NCBI GenBank assembly: GCA_029876055.1
Contig: CM056878.1
Location: 1,798,001 to 1,862,000, forward strand
Direction of reading: 5' to 3'
Length of the DNA: 64,000 nucleotides
From: Madurella fahalii
Lineage: Eukaryota; Ascomycota; Sordariomycetes; Sordariales
This document shows positions 20,703-32,953 of the stretch, one piece after another. The translations under genes were made by a program, and so were the position numbers. The notes beneath the pieces are model-generated. The model was not told where the DNA came from, made no database searches, and was given only the letters and a program-made list of their open reading frames with translations. Numbering within the stretch: the stretch's first letter is position 1; each line of letters opens with the position of its first letter.

Positions 20703-23700
20703 TCATCTGTAGTATCCTCCTCCTCCTTCTCTTCCTGATCTTTCCGATCCTGATCCTCCTGCCTGGGCAAACTGCGCCGATAACGGCGACTGGAGGCTGG
20801 GGATGCCGCTCTCGCGCGTTCTCCGGCTGAGGCTGCCCGTCCGGTTGAGCATGGCTGTCTGGCTGAGCGAGGGCTGGCGCTGACCCCTCTCATCGGTATA
20901 TTTCTCCGCCATGATGTTGTTGCCGGCCTCGCGCTCCGGCGTGCCTCGCTCAAGGTACCTCCGCGCCGGTGTGACCGGCGCCGATGCTGGTCCGGAGCCG
21001 TTGGTAATCGTGATTAGGCGTGTGTTGAGGGAGGCTGGGAGCAGCCGACGTCGCGGCAGCGCCAACGAGATGGCTGGGCTGCTTTCGGCCGGGGACTGTG
21101 GGTTCGCGGAACCGGCGTCGCGCGGAGCCGCAGCCCGGAAACTGTTCACTTCGGTGATGGCCCTGGACGGTGCACGAAAGCGGGACTCGTCATCATCCTC
21201 TAAATTCTTCCTGGAGCGAAGAAGCAGTGAGGTCTTGCGCCCTTCGCGGCTCTCCTCTGGTTCTTCCGTCCCGGCCCTCCTGGCCCTCAACAGCAGCGAC
21301 GATCTTCTCCCGGGCTGTTCCTCTGGTTCCTCTGTCGCAGCTCGGCGTATCCGGGCCAGGAGGAGAGACGACTTACGCCCTGCGCTCATTGGCTCCATCG
21401 GCGTTGTGGGCGAAGCGGCGTAACGTGGACTAGGAAGCACGGTCGTGGCCAGCATTGATTGTCTCCTCTGTTCCAGAGTAGTCGGGGCCCGAGGACTTGC
21501 GCTTGGCTTTGTTACCGTCTCAGCCAACGCACTAGGGCGCATCTGACCTGAAGCCGCTGCAGGTTTGATAGATGTTGGGCTGAGCAAGAGCTCATTTTCG
21601 CGTGCGGCCGCTGTCGACTGAGATTGCTTGTGCTGGCCCAAATCGCCAGTCAGGGCTATGCACAACTCGGTCAAACTCCTGCAAATGCTCTCCGCTTTCC
21701 GGCGAAGTTGCCTGTCAGTGACCCCGCCATTGAATCCGATCGTGCTGGCACCACTCGAGATCGGTCCCGGTTGTCCAGGGGCACCCATCATCGATGACAG
21801 GGCCAGCGCGTCCATTGCAGCTGATTCGATGGCGCTGAACACATCTGAGCTGACCAGGCCTTTTGTTTTGGTGAGCGCGGAGAGGAGCAGGGGCTGCGTC
21901 TCGCGGTTGAATGACGCGCTGCTGCTCGCGTCTACCTGTGCTGCGCCGGTGTTCGAGCCGCGTTTTGGCGACGCTGACATGGTTGTAGCGTTCGTGGTGG
22001 CAGTGGGCGGGCGGTCGTCGGATGTCCTGGATGTTGTGGCTCCGGAAGTGGGCGGCATCTTGCCCGTCAGTTCTAGCCTATGGATCCGTGATTTTAAGTC
22101 ATCCAGCTCATCCCAAACAGTAGAGGGCGCGGCTGTTGAGCTAGAAGACTCGGTCCCTTCAACGCCCTGGTTCGTCTCAGAGCCGGGCTGTGGCTCGTCT
22201 TTTTGAACATTTGAGGACCTGGGAACCAAGGGCGAAGAATTGTATGCCCGACTTTGGCTCGGTGGGAGATTCGAGCTCCTGTATTGTGTGGTCCTTGCGG
22301 TCGAGAGGTTGTTGTTCTCTGTGATGGACTGTCTCCTGCGTTGATATGCCGATGCAGTCTCTATGAGCGAATCCTGAAACGAAATCTGCCTAGGCGTAAT
22401 CGGAGACGGCTTCAGGGGAGTCCTGCCCGGCTGGGCGCGGCTAGAGCTCTCGGCAGCGACCGTGGCTGAGGGTTGATTTTCCCTCACCGTCGTGCGGTAT
22501 GCTAACTCTCTCGTCATCTGTTGTGCCGACTGGCTGTTTGCTCGGGCTCGCGCGCTTTCGCGCTGATCTGAAAGGCGACGCGAGATCTGGGGCGGCGAAG
22601 TAGTTTGAGACGAAGGGATGGCTGCCGAGAGAGGCCGGCGATGTGCGGATCGAGCAATTCGTGACTACTTGATGGTCAGCTACCGAGTTCTGCCTGGGCT
22701 GCACCATCGGACAGAGGCACAGAGTGACAGGGTCCTTGGGTCAATTTAGTTGCAGTTACTTACAATCACATTCTGTTCCGGTATCTTCCCTTGTCCTTCG
22801 GGCGGCGCGCGGCGCGCCGTGTCCTCGCCGGCGATTCTCATAAAGATGTCTGCTGTGTTGTCGTTGTCCGTCGTCGTAGTTAAGTCTCCAGACTCCGGCG
22901 GGGCGGCGTGCGCAAAGTCGTCGTCGGTACGCCCTTCGAGCGCGCGCAACGCGCGGTCGCGCTGATTAGGATCTGTGACTTCTTCGCCGAATGAGTCTTC
23001 GGACACGCGCCTATTGTGCATGTCGATGGCGACGCTCTTCCGGGATCCGGACGACCGGAAAGATCGGATCGGAGGGATAACGGCACGGCTGCCGGGGTTG
23101 GAGGCGGTGATTGGTGGTTTGTACGATATTGGAGGGCGCGACGCCTTCTTGTCTTCTGTCTTTGAAGTATCAATGGCCCTGGGCAACAGGAGTTCTCGCT
23201 GGCCTTGAGCCCACTCCTTGGTCGCACTCTCGGGCGCAGGTGTCGCTTCGCCGGCCTCGCCGGGTTCGTCGGCCTTGGGGCCGCGGTGGCGGTTTGAATT
23301 TAAATGCGCGCGGGACTCAGTTGGCGTTGCGGCATGATGCACCACAGGAGAGGCTGTCAGACGGCGCTTGGTGACCGGAGTCGCAACGTAGGACAATTGC
23401 GATCGAGCCGCATACACGTTGCCAATGACCCTCGGGGTGTCTGGAAATGACGCAGGACGCTTGGTTCCTATCGACGGGTCGGAGGATGCGGCGGCGGAGG
23501 GGAGTTGGAACTTGAACGAACGAGACCTCGTTGGAACGCTAACGCTGACTTGCTGTTGCGTTTCAAATGAGGCGGGTCTCCTGGGGAGGTTTTGGGCGCT
23601 GTTGTGGTGGTGGAGTGCGTCTCGCGACGAGCCAGGGACTCGGGGGGGTTGCTCGTGCGCCTTTTGCTGATTTTCGTCAAGGGTGGCCGGGGTGCTCTTG

Positions 23701-24038
23701 GGCGAAACAGGCGATGGCGGGATGTGCTGCAGCAATGAAGGTAGCGAGATGGTATCCTTTTTCAAGTCGGCAAAACGGAAAGCGGGGAGCTTGGACGAAT
23801 TGTGGTTCTGACGATGGGCGTGGAAGATGCTGCTGTCGCTGCTGAAAGACGAGTTGTTGCTGGGGATGGGATTGTTGTTGTGGTTGTGGTTGTGGTTCTG
23901 GTTGGCAGTGCTGCTGGTGCTGGTGCTGGTGCTGGTGCTGGTGCTGGTGCTGGTGCTGGTGCTGGCACTGTTGCTGTTGTAGGGGGCCGCTGTGGAGTTG
24001 GGGCCACGGCCCGCCTCAGCGAAACTGGACGATGTCAT
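20703..24038 (-). CDS. Large Ser/Pro/Thr-rich protein of unknown function
   Basis: Two exons, 24038-22764 and 22664-20703, give 1078 residues. The 99-nt intron has GTAAGT, a CTGAC branch and GTAG, and joins EQNVI to SRIARSAHRRP in phase 0. The start is the ATG at 24038 (MTSSSFAEAGRG). Most of the chain is disordered. Features seen: an alternating Ser-Thr run from a GGTGCT microsatellite (plus-strand 23908-23963); basic Ser-rich motifs; a helical block TVWDELDDLKSRIHRLELTG; a hydrophobic helical block (LLLSALTKTKGLVSSDVFSA); RQLRRKAESICRSLTELCIAL; and three tandem 23-residue repeats with RKSSLLL/RRSSLLL/RKTSLLL cores (21380-21174). No catalytic domain or membrane span is apparent. Similar low-complexity proteins are conserved in filamentous fungi, but I do not recognise a name. 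Confidence 0.8.
21174..21380 (-). repeat. Three tandem 69-bp coding repeats (23 residues each)
   Basis: Units at 21380-21312, 21311-21243 and 21242-21174. Each starts G-R-K/R-S/T-S-L-L-L and continues with a basic then acidic stretch (TEEPEE in the first two). The R-K/R-x-S core resembles basophilic-kinase sites of the PKA/AGC type. Confidence 0.85.
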
Positions 24039-25565
24039 ATTGCCCTGTTGGGTCTCCACGCCGCGCGCACACCTTCAGCGCCGACTCCTTCCTTTTTTTT
24101 TTTTCCTTGTCTTTCCGCCCTGCCGCCTTGCGACGTCTGTTGTTCCTGGTTTCAAAACCGAGCTTCGGGTCTCGGCTCTCGGGAGGCTAAGTTTCGGGAC
24201 GCGGGTTGCATTGGCTGTGTTGTTGGAAAATCCATAAGCGACAAGCGCTTGTTCCCGCGTCGACAAACAAAGGAGCACCGCGCTTGGGTGAGCAGCCACG
24301 ACAGTTTGCCGATATTAGCTGCGGGTTTGAAAGCGCGACAGTATTAGTGCATCGGGAGTAGATGCAAGCGACGGGAGATGAAGAGCAGCTGGCTTATGAG
24401 TCAAGTGACAAGACACAGGAGGAGGGGAAGAAAGGCGGAGAGAAAACGTTATGATCTGGGTTGGTGTTGCGCGGTAGGGTAAGGTAAAGAATGAGCGAGA
24501 TGGACTAGTGGGCCAATGGGCCAGCGCGAAATCACCAGAATGGAGCCCAGAAAGGGTGCTTGTGCTCGGTGGCCCCACAACCTCACAGAGTTAGTAGGGC
24601 GAACAGTGGCGCTGGCGGACAACGAAGCAAGCTGCACATCCAGACACGGAGCGCCGAATGAGCAGCCCAATTGATAAAAAAAAAATGTCAGGCGTCGCGA
24701 GGGGTTGAGGGCTCTCGACCATACGGACGCCACAATTCGACGAGAATTGTGTTCTGTTCCCCTCTTCTACAGAAACCCGGCCCCTTTACCCCTTTCCCAC
24801 AAAGGGCGATGCCCAGGAATAAGTGACCTGGATGGGGTCCAAGGAGAACCAGGCTAGGCTTCAATCCCTCGCTAACCCACAGTAGCTATTTAATTACCTG
24901 CTACGCATTTCTCTACCAGGTATACGCACATATTGGGGCCCCTTCATCTGTCCAACGACGGCTTCTAACTTGCTTAAATGGCCGGCTCGTGTTACAGACG
25001 ACATCGGCCAAAAGCCTCAACTACCCAACTTCCCTCAGGCACCCATGCGTCTTATTTCCGTTGACGCCCAAGCGCAACATGCAGGTGTTAGGCAAGGAGG
25101 GCACTTGGCCCCGCACATCTTCCCGCACCTCCTTAATAGGCGTGGCGTGCATGAGCAGGGAGGCGGCGCACCGACCAGTGGAGATGGTAATTACAACGTA
25201 GCAATTCAGAGACGGTCAAAGCGACTTGGTAGATGCATCCTGCTTTGCTATCCGGGCGACTTCGGTCTCGCAATTCAGAGGAGGGAACGAGATGAACATT
25301 GACAGCCCGACCACCATTGCATTGGTCGCTTCACGGTCCGTGGTGAGAACCATCGGTGGATGATGAGGTGCGCCCGGGGCCTCACCGACCGGGGTGAGAC
25401 GGGCCCTGGCATGCTCTCCCGCTCCTGCGCGAAACGCAAAGAAGCATTGGCGAATCGGGATCATCTGTCAACGTCCAGCAATGGAAACGTTCGATGCGCA
25501 CTTGCATTTTGAGCCCGTCTTCTCTGCGCCGATTCCGTCGGCAGGCAAAAAATGGAGGGGGGAAC

Positions 25566-25596
<31 letters not shown>

Positions 25597-28500
25597 GGGG
25601 AAAGGAGAAGTGATGTACTCCTATCTAAACCATAGTTACCTGGAAATCGCATCTATCAGTAAGTTTGTGAGCTGCAGCCAGATACGGCCAAACGAAAATA
25701 CCGACTGACAAGCGCATTTGTTAGCCACCAGTATCGCGGCTAGTGTGGATATCATAAACGTGGTTATCGAATGAGACATGACTCTCGCTACTGCCAGTGA
25801 AGGGGGGCTTCGGAGTTTATTAGCCTAGCGCGATGCAAGGTAGACGCCCTCACAGGCGCCCCTCATCGGCCGTTTCTCTGCAGACCAGAACACAGATGCG
25901 AAGGCAGAAGCTGATTGCAATACCCTTGTGTGTTTGGGAGGAATAGGAGAGCTCCGAAGGCGCAATGTTGACGAGCGTGGTTGAATACCCGAGGGATAAG
26001 CACAGACTGCAAGTTGGCTGCTCGATGTCACAGACCTGCTGCAGTTTCACAGATCAAAGTTTTTCTCCTTGTTCTCCTGTGCATCGGGCCCGGTGACCGC
26101 TCCAACTTCGGTCGAAGACGGCTGTGCTGCGTTGCTTCAACTTTGGCAAGCCTGTTGGGATTGTTTCCGGCCAGGGGGATGATGACGGCGTCCCTTAAGC
26201 ACTGGTGTTTCAAATGGCCGAACCCTCGCCTATCTGTAACCCACCCCCTCCCGCTCTTTGTCGAAAAAATTATTGACATCTTGAGTCCTGGCAGCTGCTG
26301 TTTTTTTCCCTATTTGCAAAGGTGGCCGGCCATATAAGTTGTGAGGTAAATATCAGCCGATTACTCATACGGCATGCTCTTTTCGTCCAAAGGCAGGACG
26401 CTCCGGTCTCAAGTAGGCGGCTCCATATAAAGTGGACGGGAGCTGGCCAAAACCTGATTTCTGTCAGCACGAGCTATGCAAATTCCACTCTCTGTGTTCA
26501 TGCGTCATCTTGACAATATCGGTGTCGCGACATTTGAAAGGATCGTTTCCAAGGCTTGATGGACTCGTCTCAGAGCAGCTTGCACAACGCTGCACCGAAA
26601 CGCCATGGACTTATTTGAGGTGCTCCACTGGCCAAAATGGGTTGCAGATGGAGCAGATGGCTTCTCGAAGATGGGTACCCAGGGCACATGGGGGATCCAG
26701 GGATGGGACTAGCGAGAGGCGGCAGTCCTTGAATTTATGGGAAATCCACCAAACTGGAAAGCCTTGAGGCTCTGCTCTTGGCATTTTCCACCACGGTGCT
26801 GGCCGAGAAGCCAATTGAATCAGACTGCCCAGCTGGCCGAACCCCCCACTGTCGAGTAAGCGAGATGAACAGCACCCAGAGCGCACGTTCCAAGTACCCA
26901 CCAGTGCCCCCGCCTCTCGAACCTCGCTCGTTTCAGGTCTCCTCCGGCCAATTGGGACCCCAAGGCACAAGTACTGTACACTAGGGAGGACTGCTGTCGT
27001 TGGAAGGGACAACGGCCAGAGAAAGCATCCCGTAAGACGGGAGTAAATAGATATAAATATAAATCAAACAATCTCGGTCCGACAATTTAGATTACATTCG
27101 TGCATAGATAGACATGCAGGTCATTTTCTCCATGAGGACTCGGTCCGTTACACCACGTGGTTTACTCTCTTCGGGGAACATGGGGCTCCGGATCCTAGTT
27201 CGATGAAGGTGCTGTGTGGGAGCCGCAGAGCCGTCATGTCAACAATACCACAGTAAACAGACCTGCTTAGGGCATCTTGCTTCCCCGCATTATGATCGAG
27301 CGTCTTGGGCCCCGCCTTTGATGGCAGGTTGCGGCGAACTCTCTGGAGCCGTGCGGCACAGCTGTCGAACCGCCGGCCGAGTAACTATACGTAGGTAAAT
27401 CAGACGGGAGGTTCCCGAACAAGAAGTGGGATGACCGACGAGTAAGACCTGACCGTCGAATTTTGCGGCGGCCGTCATCACGCTGCGAGCCGGTGTCAAT
27501 CAGCGTGTCCGGCCCCCTCTCCGACTGAGCGGCTCGGGGCTACGGGCGCTAATAATTGGGGGGTGCATCGCCAAGTGCCCCATCACCGTAGACAGTCCAA
27601 CCCTCCGGTCCTGGCATAAGCGCCAACAAACCGTGCTGCCTGGGTCGAGGGCAAATGAGGCGGACGGGACATGCGGCCCCAGCAGCCTCGTTGCAGGAAG
27701 TTGGCAGAGACTGCAAGAACAACAAAGATGATCGGGAGAACACATTGCAGAAGTGTCGGGGTTCCTCTGTCATCTCCCCGCTGACTTGGGTTCCTTCAGC
27801 CGGGAAGGATCAAAGTGCAGCAGCACAGAGAGAACAGGGGGGGCATCCAAACAGTCTTCGCGGTGATTGGCCAAACGAGCATCAAACCGAGGCACGCCTC
27901 CAATCAGGGCCGCCGAGCAATTTTGCGGCCATGGTTGCACCGTCTATTTATAGTATGGATTGTTTTGAAGCAAGCAAGTCGCAGAGGCGGCTAGCCGCCG
28001 GCGCTCCCCCTCGACGTGGAGTCCCTCTGTGGCCGTCTGCCATTGGCCTCGAGCCTCCCACGCGGGTCCACAGTCCAACCCCAAGGCCCCTGCACGCAGC
28101 CAAGGCCAGTGGCTCCCACTTCCATTCCCGAGCCCATGCCCGATCATCACCGAGCCGGGGGCTCTGAGAATGTGTGTGCCAGCGTCTCCCGGGGGTGTTC
28201 TGCCTGCCCAGACTGCCCTGCCTCCTGCCGCGTTCCCAATTTTGGGCTTGGTTGTTGCGTCCCTTTCAGCGCTTCGCTTCTTGCTTCTGCTTCTGCCTCT
28301 GCCTCTGCGCCTGCCTCTGCCACTGCCACCGACCTCCGGCCATCCCCGTTTCTTCGATTCACGCCAATCCTTGTTCTTCCGAACCAATTCTTGGTTTTTT
28401 TTCTTCCTCCCCCCTTCCCATCTTCAGTTCTTCTTCCCACATAACCCCTTTCGCAACCACCGGATCTTGAAGGGACGGAAGAGGGATCTCACGCAGTTTG

Positions 28501-29254
28501 GACGGGAAGAGGCGCCTTCGAGATCCAGATACTCGGTTATCGAGACAAAGGAGCCCCGCTGTTTAACCCGCCCGTTCGACTCCGGGTCCTCTCCCTCCTG
28601 CTGTCCCAGCTCCTCTACCACGGCGACTGGACTGGATAATGTTTTGACGCCTGAGCCTCACGGTCGCCGGCCCCTTCGCCTTTCTTCACTTTTGTTGATC
28701 CTTCATCCGTCTTGAACAAGCGCCCTCTTTGCTGCGCCGCAGTTCATCCGCGCATCTCTTGAGCTAGACCTGCCCCAGCCTCCACCAGGACCAAAGCGCC
28801 GTCTCGAACACCCGGCCCCCCCATTGTCCCTCGGTCGCGACGCCGATTCGGTTTCATTTTTCTCTTTCTTTCTCGACGCTGTGCGGCCAGCTTCGTCTAT
28901 GGAAGACATTTGATCGCAAAGCAGTTGCGGGATCAGGGGAACGATTCTTTTTGTCCAGAACATCTAGGGAGTACAGCAAGGATTCAGCAGCGCTGTCCCG
29001 CTTGGCCCGACATTGTCTTCGCGCTTCTCGACAGGTTTATCTCAGGTATCCTGCCTAGCTAGGAATCCCGTCTTCAATCCGCGGTGCAATTGGAGAGCAT
29101 CGCTTCCAAATTTGCCTCCCGGCGACTATCAGACGGTGGGGTGGCCAGGCGACCGGGTGGCCGCCCTGCGACGGACGAGAGTGCGGCTGCGACCTGATTG
29201 AAGCGCAACGAGGACGAGACCCGGGGTGTCAAACAATTCTCAGAGCCGCCGAAT
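24039..29254. other. 5.2 kb intergenic region between divergent genes
   Basis: No coding region could be supported on either strand; the many short open frames lack domains, splice continuity or an ATG. Visible elements: a T-run at 24094-24106, an AAAAG repeat at 25566-25593, and strongly pyrimidine-rich CT/CTGCCT repeats at 28260-28330 and 28375-28440. The last probably belong to the promoter or 5' leader of the phosphatase gene at 29255. Confidence 0.45.
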
Positions 29255-31744
29255 ATGCCTTCCGCCGCAGTTCGACGGTTGTATGAGGACCAAATACCCT
29301 CATTCATGTCTGTCTACGACGTCGACAGCGAAATCATGGACCACGCGAATACCCTTACGATCGTCGACCCTAAGCTGGTGATGGAGGACGGGAAAGTGCC
29401 CGAAAACTCGCAGCCGGAATTGAGGCCCGGTGCCCTGCCGTCAGAATCTGCTCACAGGCACAACGATAGCACATCAACGCAAATGACAGGGTCCGCGGAC
29501 TCGTCTCCCACAACCACAGTGTCGTGCACGGATTCGTCAGACCTGTCGGACCCGTCTCCATCTTCGTCTCCGGACTCGCCCGTCAATCTGGCCCCCCTTC
29601 AAACCTTCGCGCCGACCTCGTTCGCGGGGCTGTCCAGCATGGCCGGCCTGACGGTATCTGACCCGAACCGAGAGCGGCCCATGACTTCCCCAGCACCTAG
29701 GCGGCCTAGGAACATGAAGGGTCTTTCCATCCAGCCCCCCTTCAGCTCGATTTCGTCATCATTACTCTCGGAGCCGTGCTCGCCTTCTTTCATCAAGCCT
29801 ATGATTCCTCCAATGAAACGCAAACCCAGCCAGCTTAGTCTTAAGACAAATTCATCGGATCTCATAGCGCGCACAACACTTGACATTCCGAGCTCGCCTG
29901 CGGTTCCACCAATCCTTCAGCGCCGCGCCTTGAAGCACTCGACGTCCTCGCCGCAGATGCTATCGGGGCTAAAGTCTGCCACATTCGGTCCTGTTGGTGG
30001 TATGACAATACCAACAGTGCTGGAGCGGAATGAGTCGGGCCTTTCCTCTTTCTTGCGCCCGCCGCGGCCTTCAGGCTCCTCTGGAGTGGCGTCGTCAATT
30101 GCAGAAGAAGATTCGCCGATACGGACGCAGATCGCGAATCGTGCTGCATACGAGATTGAGCCCTATCACGAGGTCGAGAACAACGAGGACCAGAAGTCAC
30201 CTGGGTATCCGGACGGCCCTATTGCTATCTACGGCGACAATGTTTATCTGTATCTCGAGCCGACCGCGGAAGAGGCTGCACGCTTTGATGTTGTGATCAA
30301 TGTTGCCCGCGAAGTCACGAATCCCTTCAAGACTGCCGCGGGCAGCCAGCGATCGCCGGGCCCCGAGGAGAAACCCGCAGATGATTCCCCGATCCCGGAC
30401 ACGGCCGTGACAACTGCTAGCTTTGCCACTGCCTTTGAGTACTTCCCAGAGGAGGGCTCAGCCGGCACACCAACTACCCCTAAGGCGCAGCCTCTGAAGC
30501 AGCCCGAATACATTCACATGCCTTGGGATCATAACACGGATATTGCCCAGGACCTGATGACGCTTTGTGAGACGATCGATAAGCGAACAAAGGAAGGGAA
30601 GAAAGTCTTGGTTCACTGCCAACAAGGCGCCAGCAGATCGGCGAGTCTGATCATCGCATATGGCCTCTACCAGAACCCGGAGTTGAGCGTTAATGACGCG
30701 TACTATGCCGCTCAGGCGAAGAGCAGGTGGATCAGCCCGAACATGAGACTGATGTACTGCCTGCAGGACTTCCAGAAGGAAGTTTCCAAGAGGCGGCTGG
30801 TGCCAAGCGCGGGCTTCAAACCGCGGGCCGGAAGAAGCCCGACAAAGCACCGGGCGACGTTGTCAGCAGACAACATTGAAGCGCCGCCAAAGGAGCCGCT
30901 GACGGCCCCCCTGCCCACCGACGGCTTGACGTCGAAATCCGCTAGCCCCGAAAGGAGTCCGGTCCGGTCTCGACGGAACTCGACCCCTAACAGAGGGGAA
31001 CCTATCTCGCCTGGCCCGTCATCTGCGCCCTCTAGCTTCTCGTGGACGGAGAAAGAAGACGAGTCGGATCCAGGGAAATTCGGTCGGTTCAACCTAGATT
31101 CCCGCCTTATGCCCCCGCATACCGACTCGGGCTTCGCTTCATCGGTCAGCTCGCTATCCAAACCCCCACCGTCCCCAGGGCTCGCCCCTCCTTTGTTATC
31201 AAAGCCACCACGATCACCGGGGTTTGCACCTCTCTCAATATCAAAGCCGCCGCCGTCCCCCGGCCTCGCGCCGCTTGAGATTTCGAGGCCGCCGTTATCA
31301 CCCGGGTTTCCGCCGTCGATTCCATTTTCGAGACCGCCCCCTTCTCCCGGTTTCGCCGCTCACAGGTATGGCGCCGTGGAGGGGGGGCTGGGTTTCGGGT
31401 CGCTAAATCTGGGCCCGTCGCCAAACTCGATTGGGAGAAAGGAGGTGGTCCCGGATCGGCATGTTACGGTTATGCGGAACTTCCCCGACGATGCCGCTCT
31501 CATGTCACCGCGTGCAGAGACGATGACCAATAACCCGATTCACGAGTCATTCAACGGACTTGCCGGCATGCAATTCATAGAGGTTCCGCCCACGCCGAAC
31601 GAAGGGTTGTTCTCGCCGCGCGAAACCATGTTCCCCCGTGACCCGTTCCTCCCCTTTGGCCGGCCGATCCAGACGGCGGATCCGCGCAGTCCACCCACCA
31701 AGGGCGAAACCCCGATCGTGCGGTCGATCGACGAGATGATATGA
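29255..31744 (+). CDS. Dual-specificity protein phosphatase (Msg5-like MAPK phosphatase)
   Basis: Single exon, 829 residues from the ATG at 29255 (MPSAAVRRLYEDQIP) to TGA. A disordered Ser/Pro-rich N-terminus leads to a dual-specificity phosphatase domain at about residues 317-510: substrate-side YGDNVYLYLEPTAEEAARFDVVINVA, then MPWDHNTDI with the general-acid Asp region, and the signature VHCQQGASRSASLI near residue 453 with catalytic Cys and Arg. An insertion of ~60 residues sits between the VINVA strand and the Asp loop. After the domain come SP-rich sequence and five ~14-residue repeats built on KPPPSPG (31157-31365). The layout fits fungal Msg5/Pmp1-type phosphatases that dephosphorylate cell-integrity or pheromone MAP kinases; the exact orthology is inferred. 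Confidence 0.88.
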   Translation: MPSAAVRRLYEDQIPSFMSVYDVDSEIMDHANTLTIVDPKLVMEDGKVPENSQPELRPGALPSESAHRHNDSTSTQMTGSADSSPTTTVSCTDSSDLSDPSPSSSPDSPVNLAPLQTFAPTSFAGLSSMAGLTVSDPNRERPMTSPAPRRPRNMKGLSIQPPFSSISSSLLSEPCSPSFIKPMIPPMKRKPSQLSLKTNSSDLIARTTLDIPSSPAVPPILQRRALKHSTSSPQMLSGLKSATFGPVGGMTIPTVLERNESGLSSFLRPPRPSGSSGVASSIAEEDSPIRTQIANRAAYEIEPYHEVENNEDQKSPGYPDGPIAIYGDNVYLYLEPTAEEAARFDVVINVAREVTNPFKTAAGSQRSPGPEEKPADDSPIPDTAVTTASFATAFEYFPEEGSAGTPTTPKAQPLKQPEYIHMPWDHNTDIAQDLMTLCETIDKRTKEGKKVLVHCQQGASRSASLIIAYGLYQNPELSVNDAYYAAQAKSRWISPNMRLMYCLQDFQKEVSKRRLVPSAGFKPRAGRSPTKHRATLSADNIEAPPKEPLTAPLPTDGLTSKSASPERSPVRSRRNSTPNRGEPISPGPSSAPSSFSWTEKEDESDPGKFGRFNLDSRLMPPHTDSGFASSVSSLSKPPPSPGLAPPLLSKPPRSPGFAPLSISKPPPSPGLAPLEISRPPLSPGFPPSIPFSRPPPSPGFAAHRYGAVEGGLGFGSLNLGPSPNSIGRKEVVPDRHVTVMRNFPDDAALMSPRAETMTNNPIHESFNGLAGMQFIEVPPTPNEGLFSPRETMFPRDPFLPFGRPIQTADPRSPPTKGETPIVRSIDEMI

Positions 31745-32953
31745 AGGCTTCCTTTTGGGGTAAGCATATCAACTGCCTCTGCATTCACCACGACCACGTC
31801 GAATTGGATGGACAACAGGCCACGCCGCGACGGATGTCAACATATTATATTCTTCGGCGTTAGATACGTCGAGCCGTCACCAGCAACCCCAACATCCAGC
31901 CACTGGTTTAGTCGCCATCAGCGTATCGGTCGCTCAGCGATGGCAAGCCGAGACCGGTTGTTGATGATAGATATACCATACCATACCATAACCACCACTG
32001 ACTCTAAAATCATGATTTCCTTTGTTCGCAGCGCTCAACGTCTTGTTGGTGTCTTTTGAAGTCTCGATTCGCAACAAAACGCGCGCATCGTCGGCAGGTG
32101 GCGTGGCGCATTAGGGCTTTGGATTCTTGGGGACTTCGAATTCTCCTGGCTGGGCGGCTTTTCGCTAGGCTTCTTTTCCTTTGCTTCTCATCAATGTCAC
32201 TCTAAATGAAATGTATAATCTAGAAGTATGATCTGGGCGGTTAGGGGCGCATGAAAACAATCGGATGGAATGGGAGGACGGAGTCAACGCGGGAGACGGA
32301 GTGGAGGAGGCAGTTTTTGTCCTTTTCGAATTCAGACATGGCCATACGCAGACGCGCGCTGAGACGGCGAGGGACGGCGAGGGCCAACAAGAGACGAGAC
32401 GATCAGTCGGTTCGAGAAGAGGCGGCCGGGGAGCAGCATTCAGGTTGAGATGGCGCGTGCTTGTGCGGAATTACCCATCTCTTGAGGTGGCATATATGAC
32501 TTTGTCTGTGTACACATATTATCTGACGGAATGAAACTAAATCAAGATTCGAAGTAATCGGCGCGCCTCATACTTCCCCGTTTTGATGTTTGTCCCGCCA
32601 TACAAGATGGAGACACTACGACTCTTGCTATCTCGGATACGACTCACCTTAGTCTCGTCCTCATGTTTCCTCCACAGTCGGTCATCACATGTTGTGACAC
32701 TGGGACTATCAATTCCTTACCGGTCTCAGACGAGAATCTCTTCCACTCTTTGTCGGCCCAACCCCGTACTTTTTATGTCTGCTTATGTGTATGTACAGTA
32801 GAGTACAGTACATTACTCTCCTTATCCAACAATTACAATCACTCAACTTTTTGGCAAATCAAATCTATCCGCTCGAAACGGTTCTATGCCATGTACCGGA
32901 ATTTGTATGTACAACGAAAAACGAGCAACCAAACAACAAGGGGCCCGAAAATA
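31745..32953. other. Convergent intergenic region
   Basis: 3' regions of the phosphatase gene (+) and HUT1 (-). It holds a short TACCA/CCATA tandem at 31974-31990. No gene supported. Confidence 0.5.

Noticed and set aside
28029..28715. 228-codon open frame upstream of the phosphatase gene
   Set aside because: Sits in pyrimidine-rich leader/promoter-type DNA with CT repeats; hydrophobic low-complexity translation without a family match.
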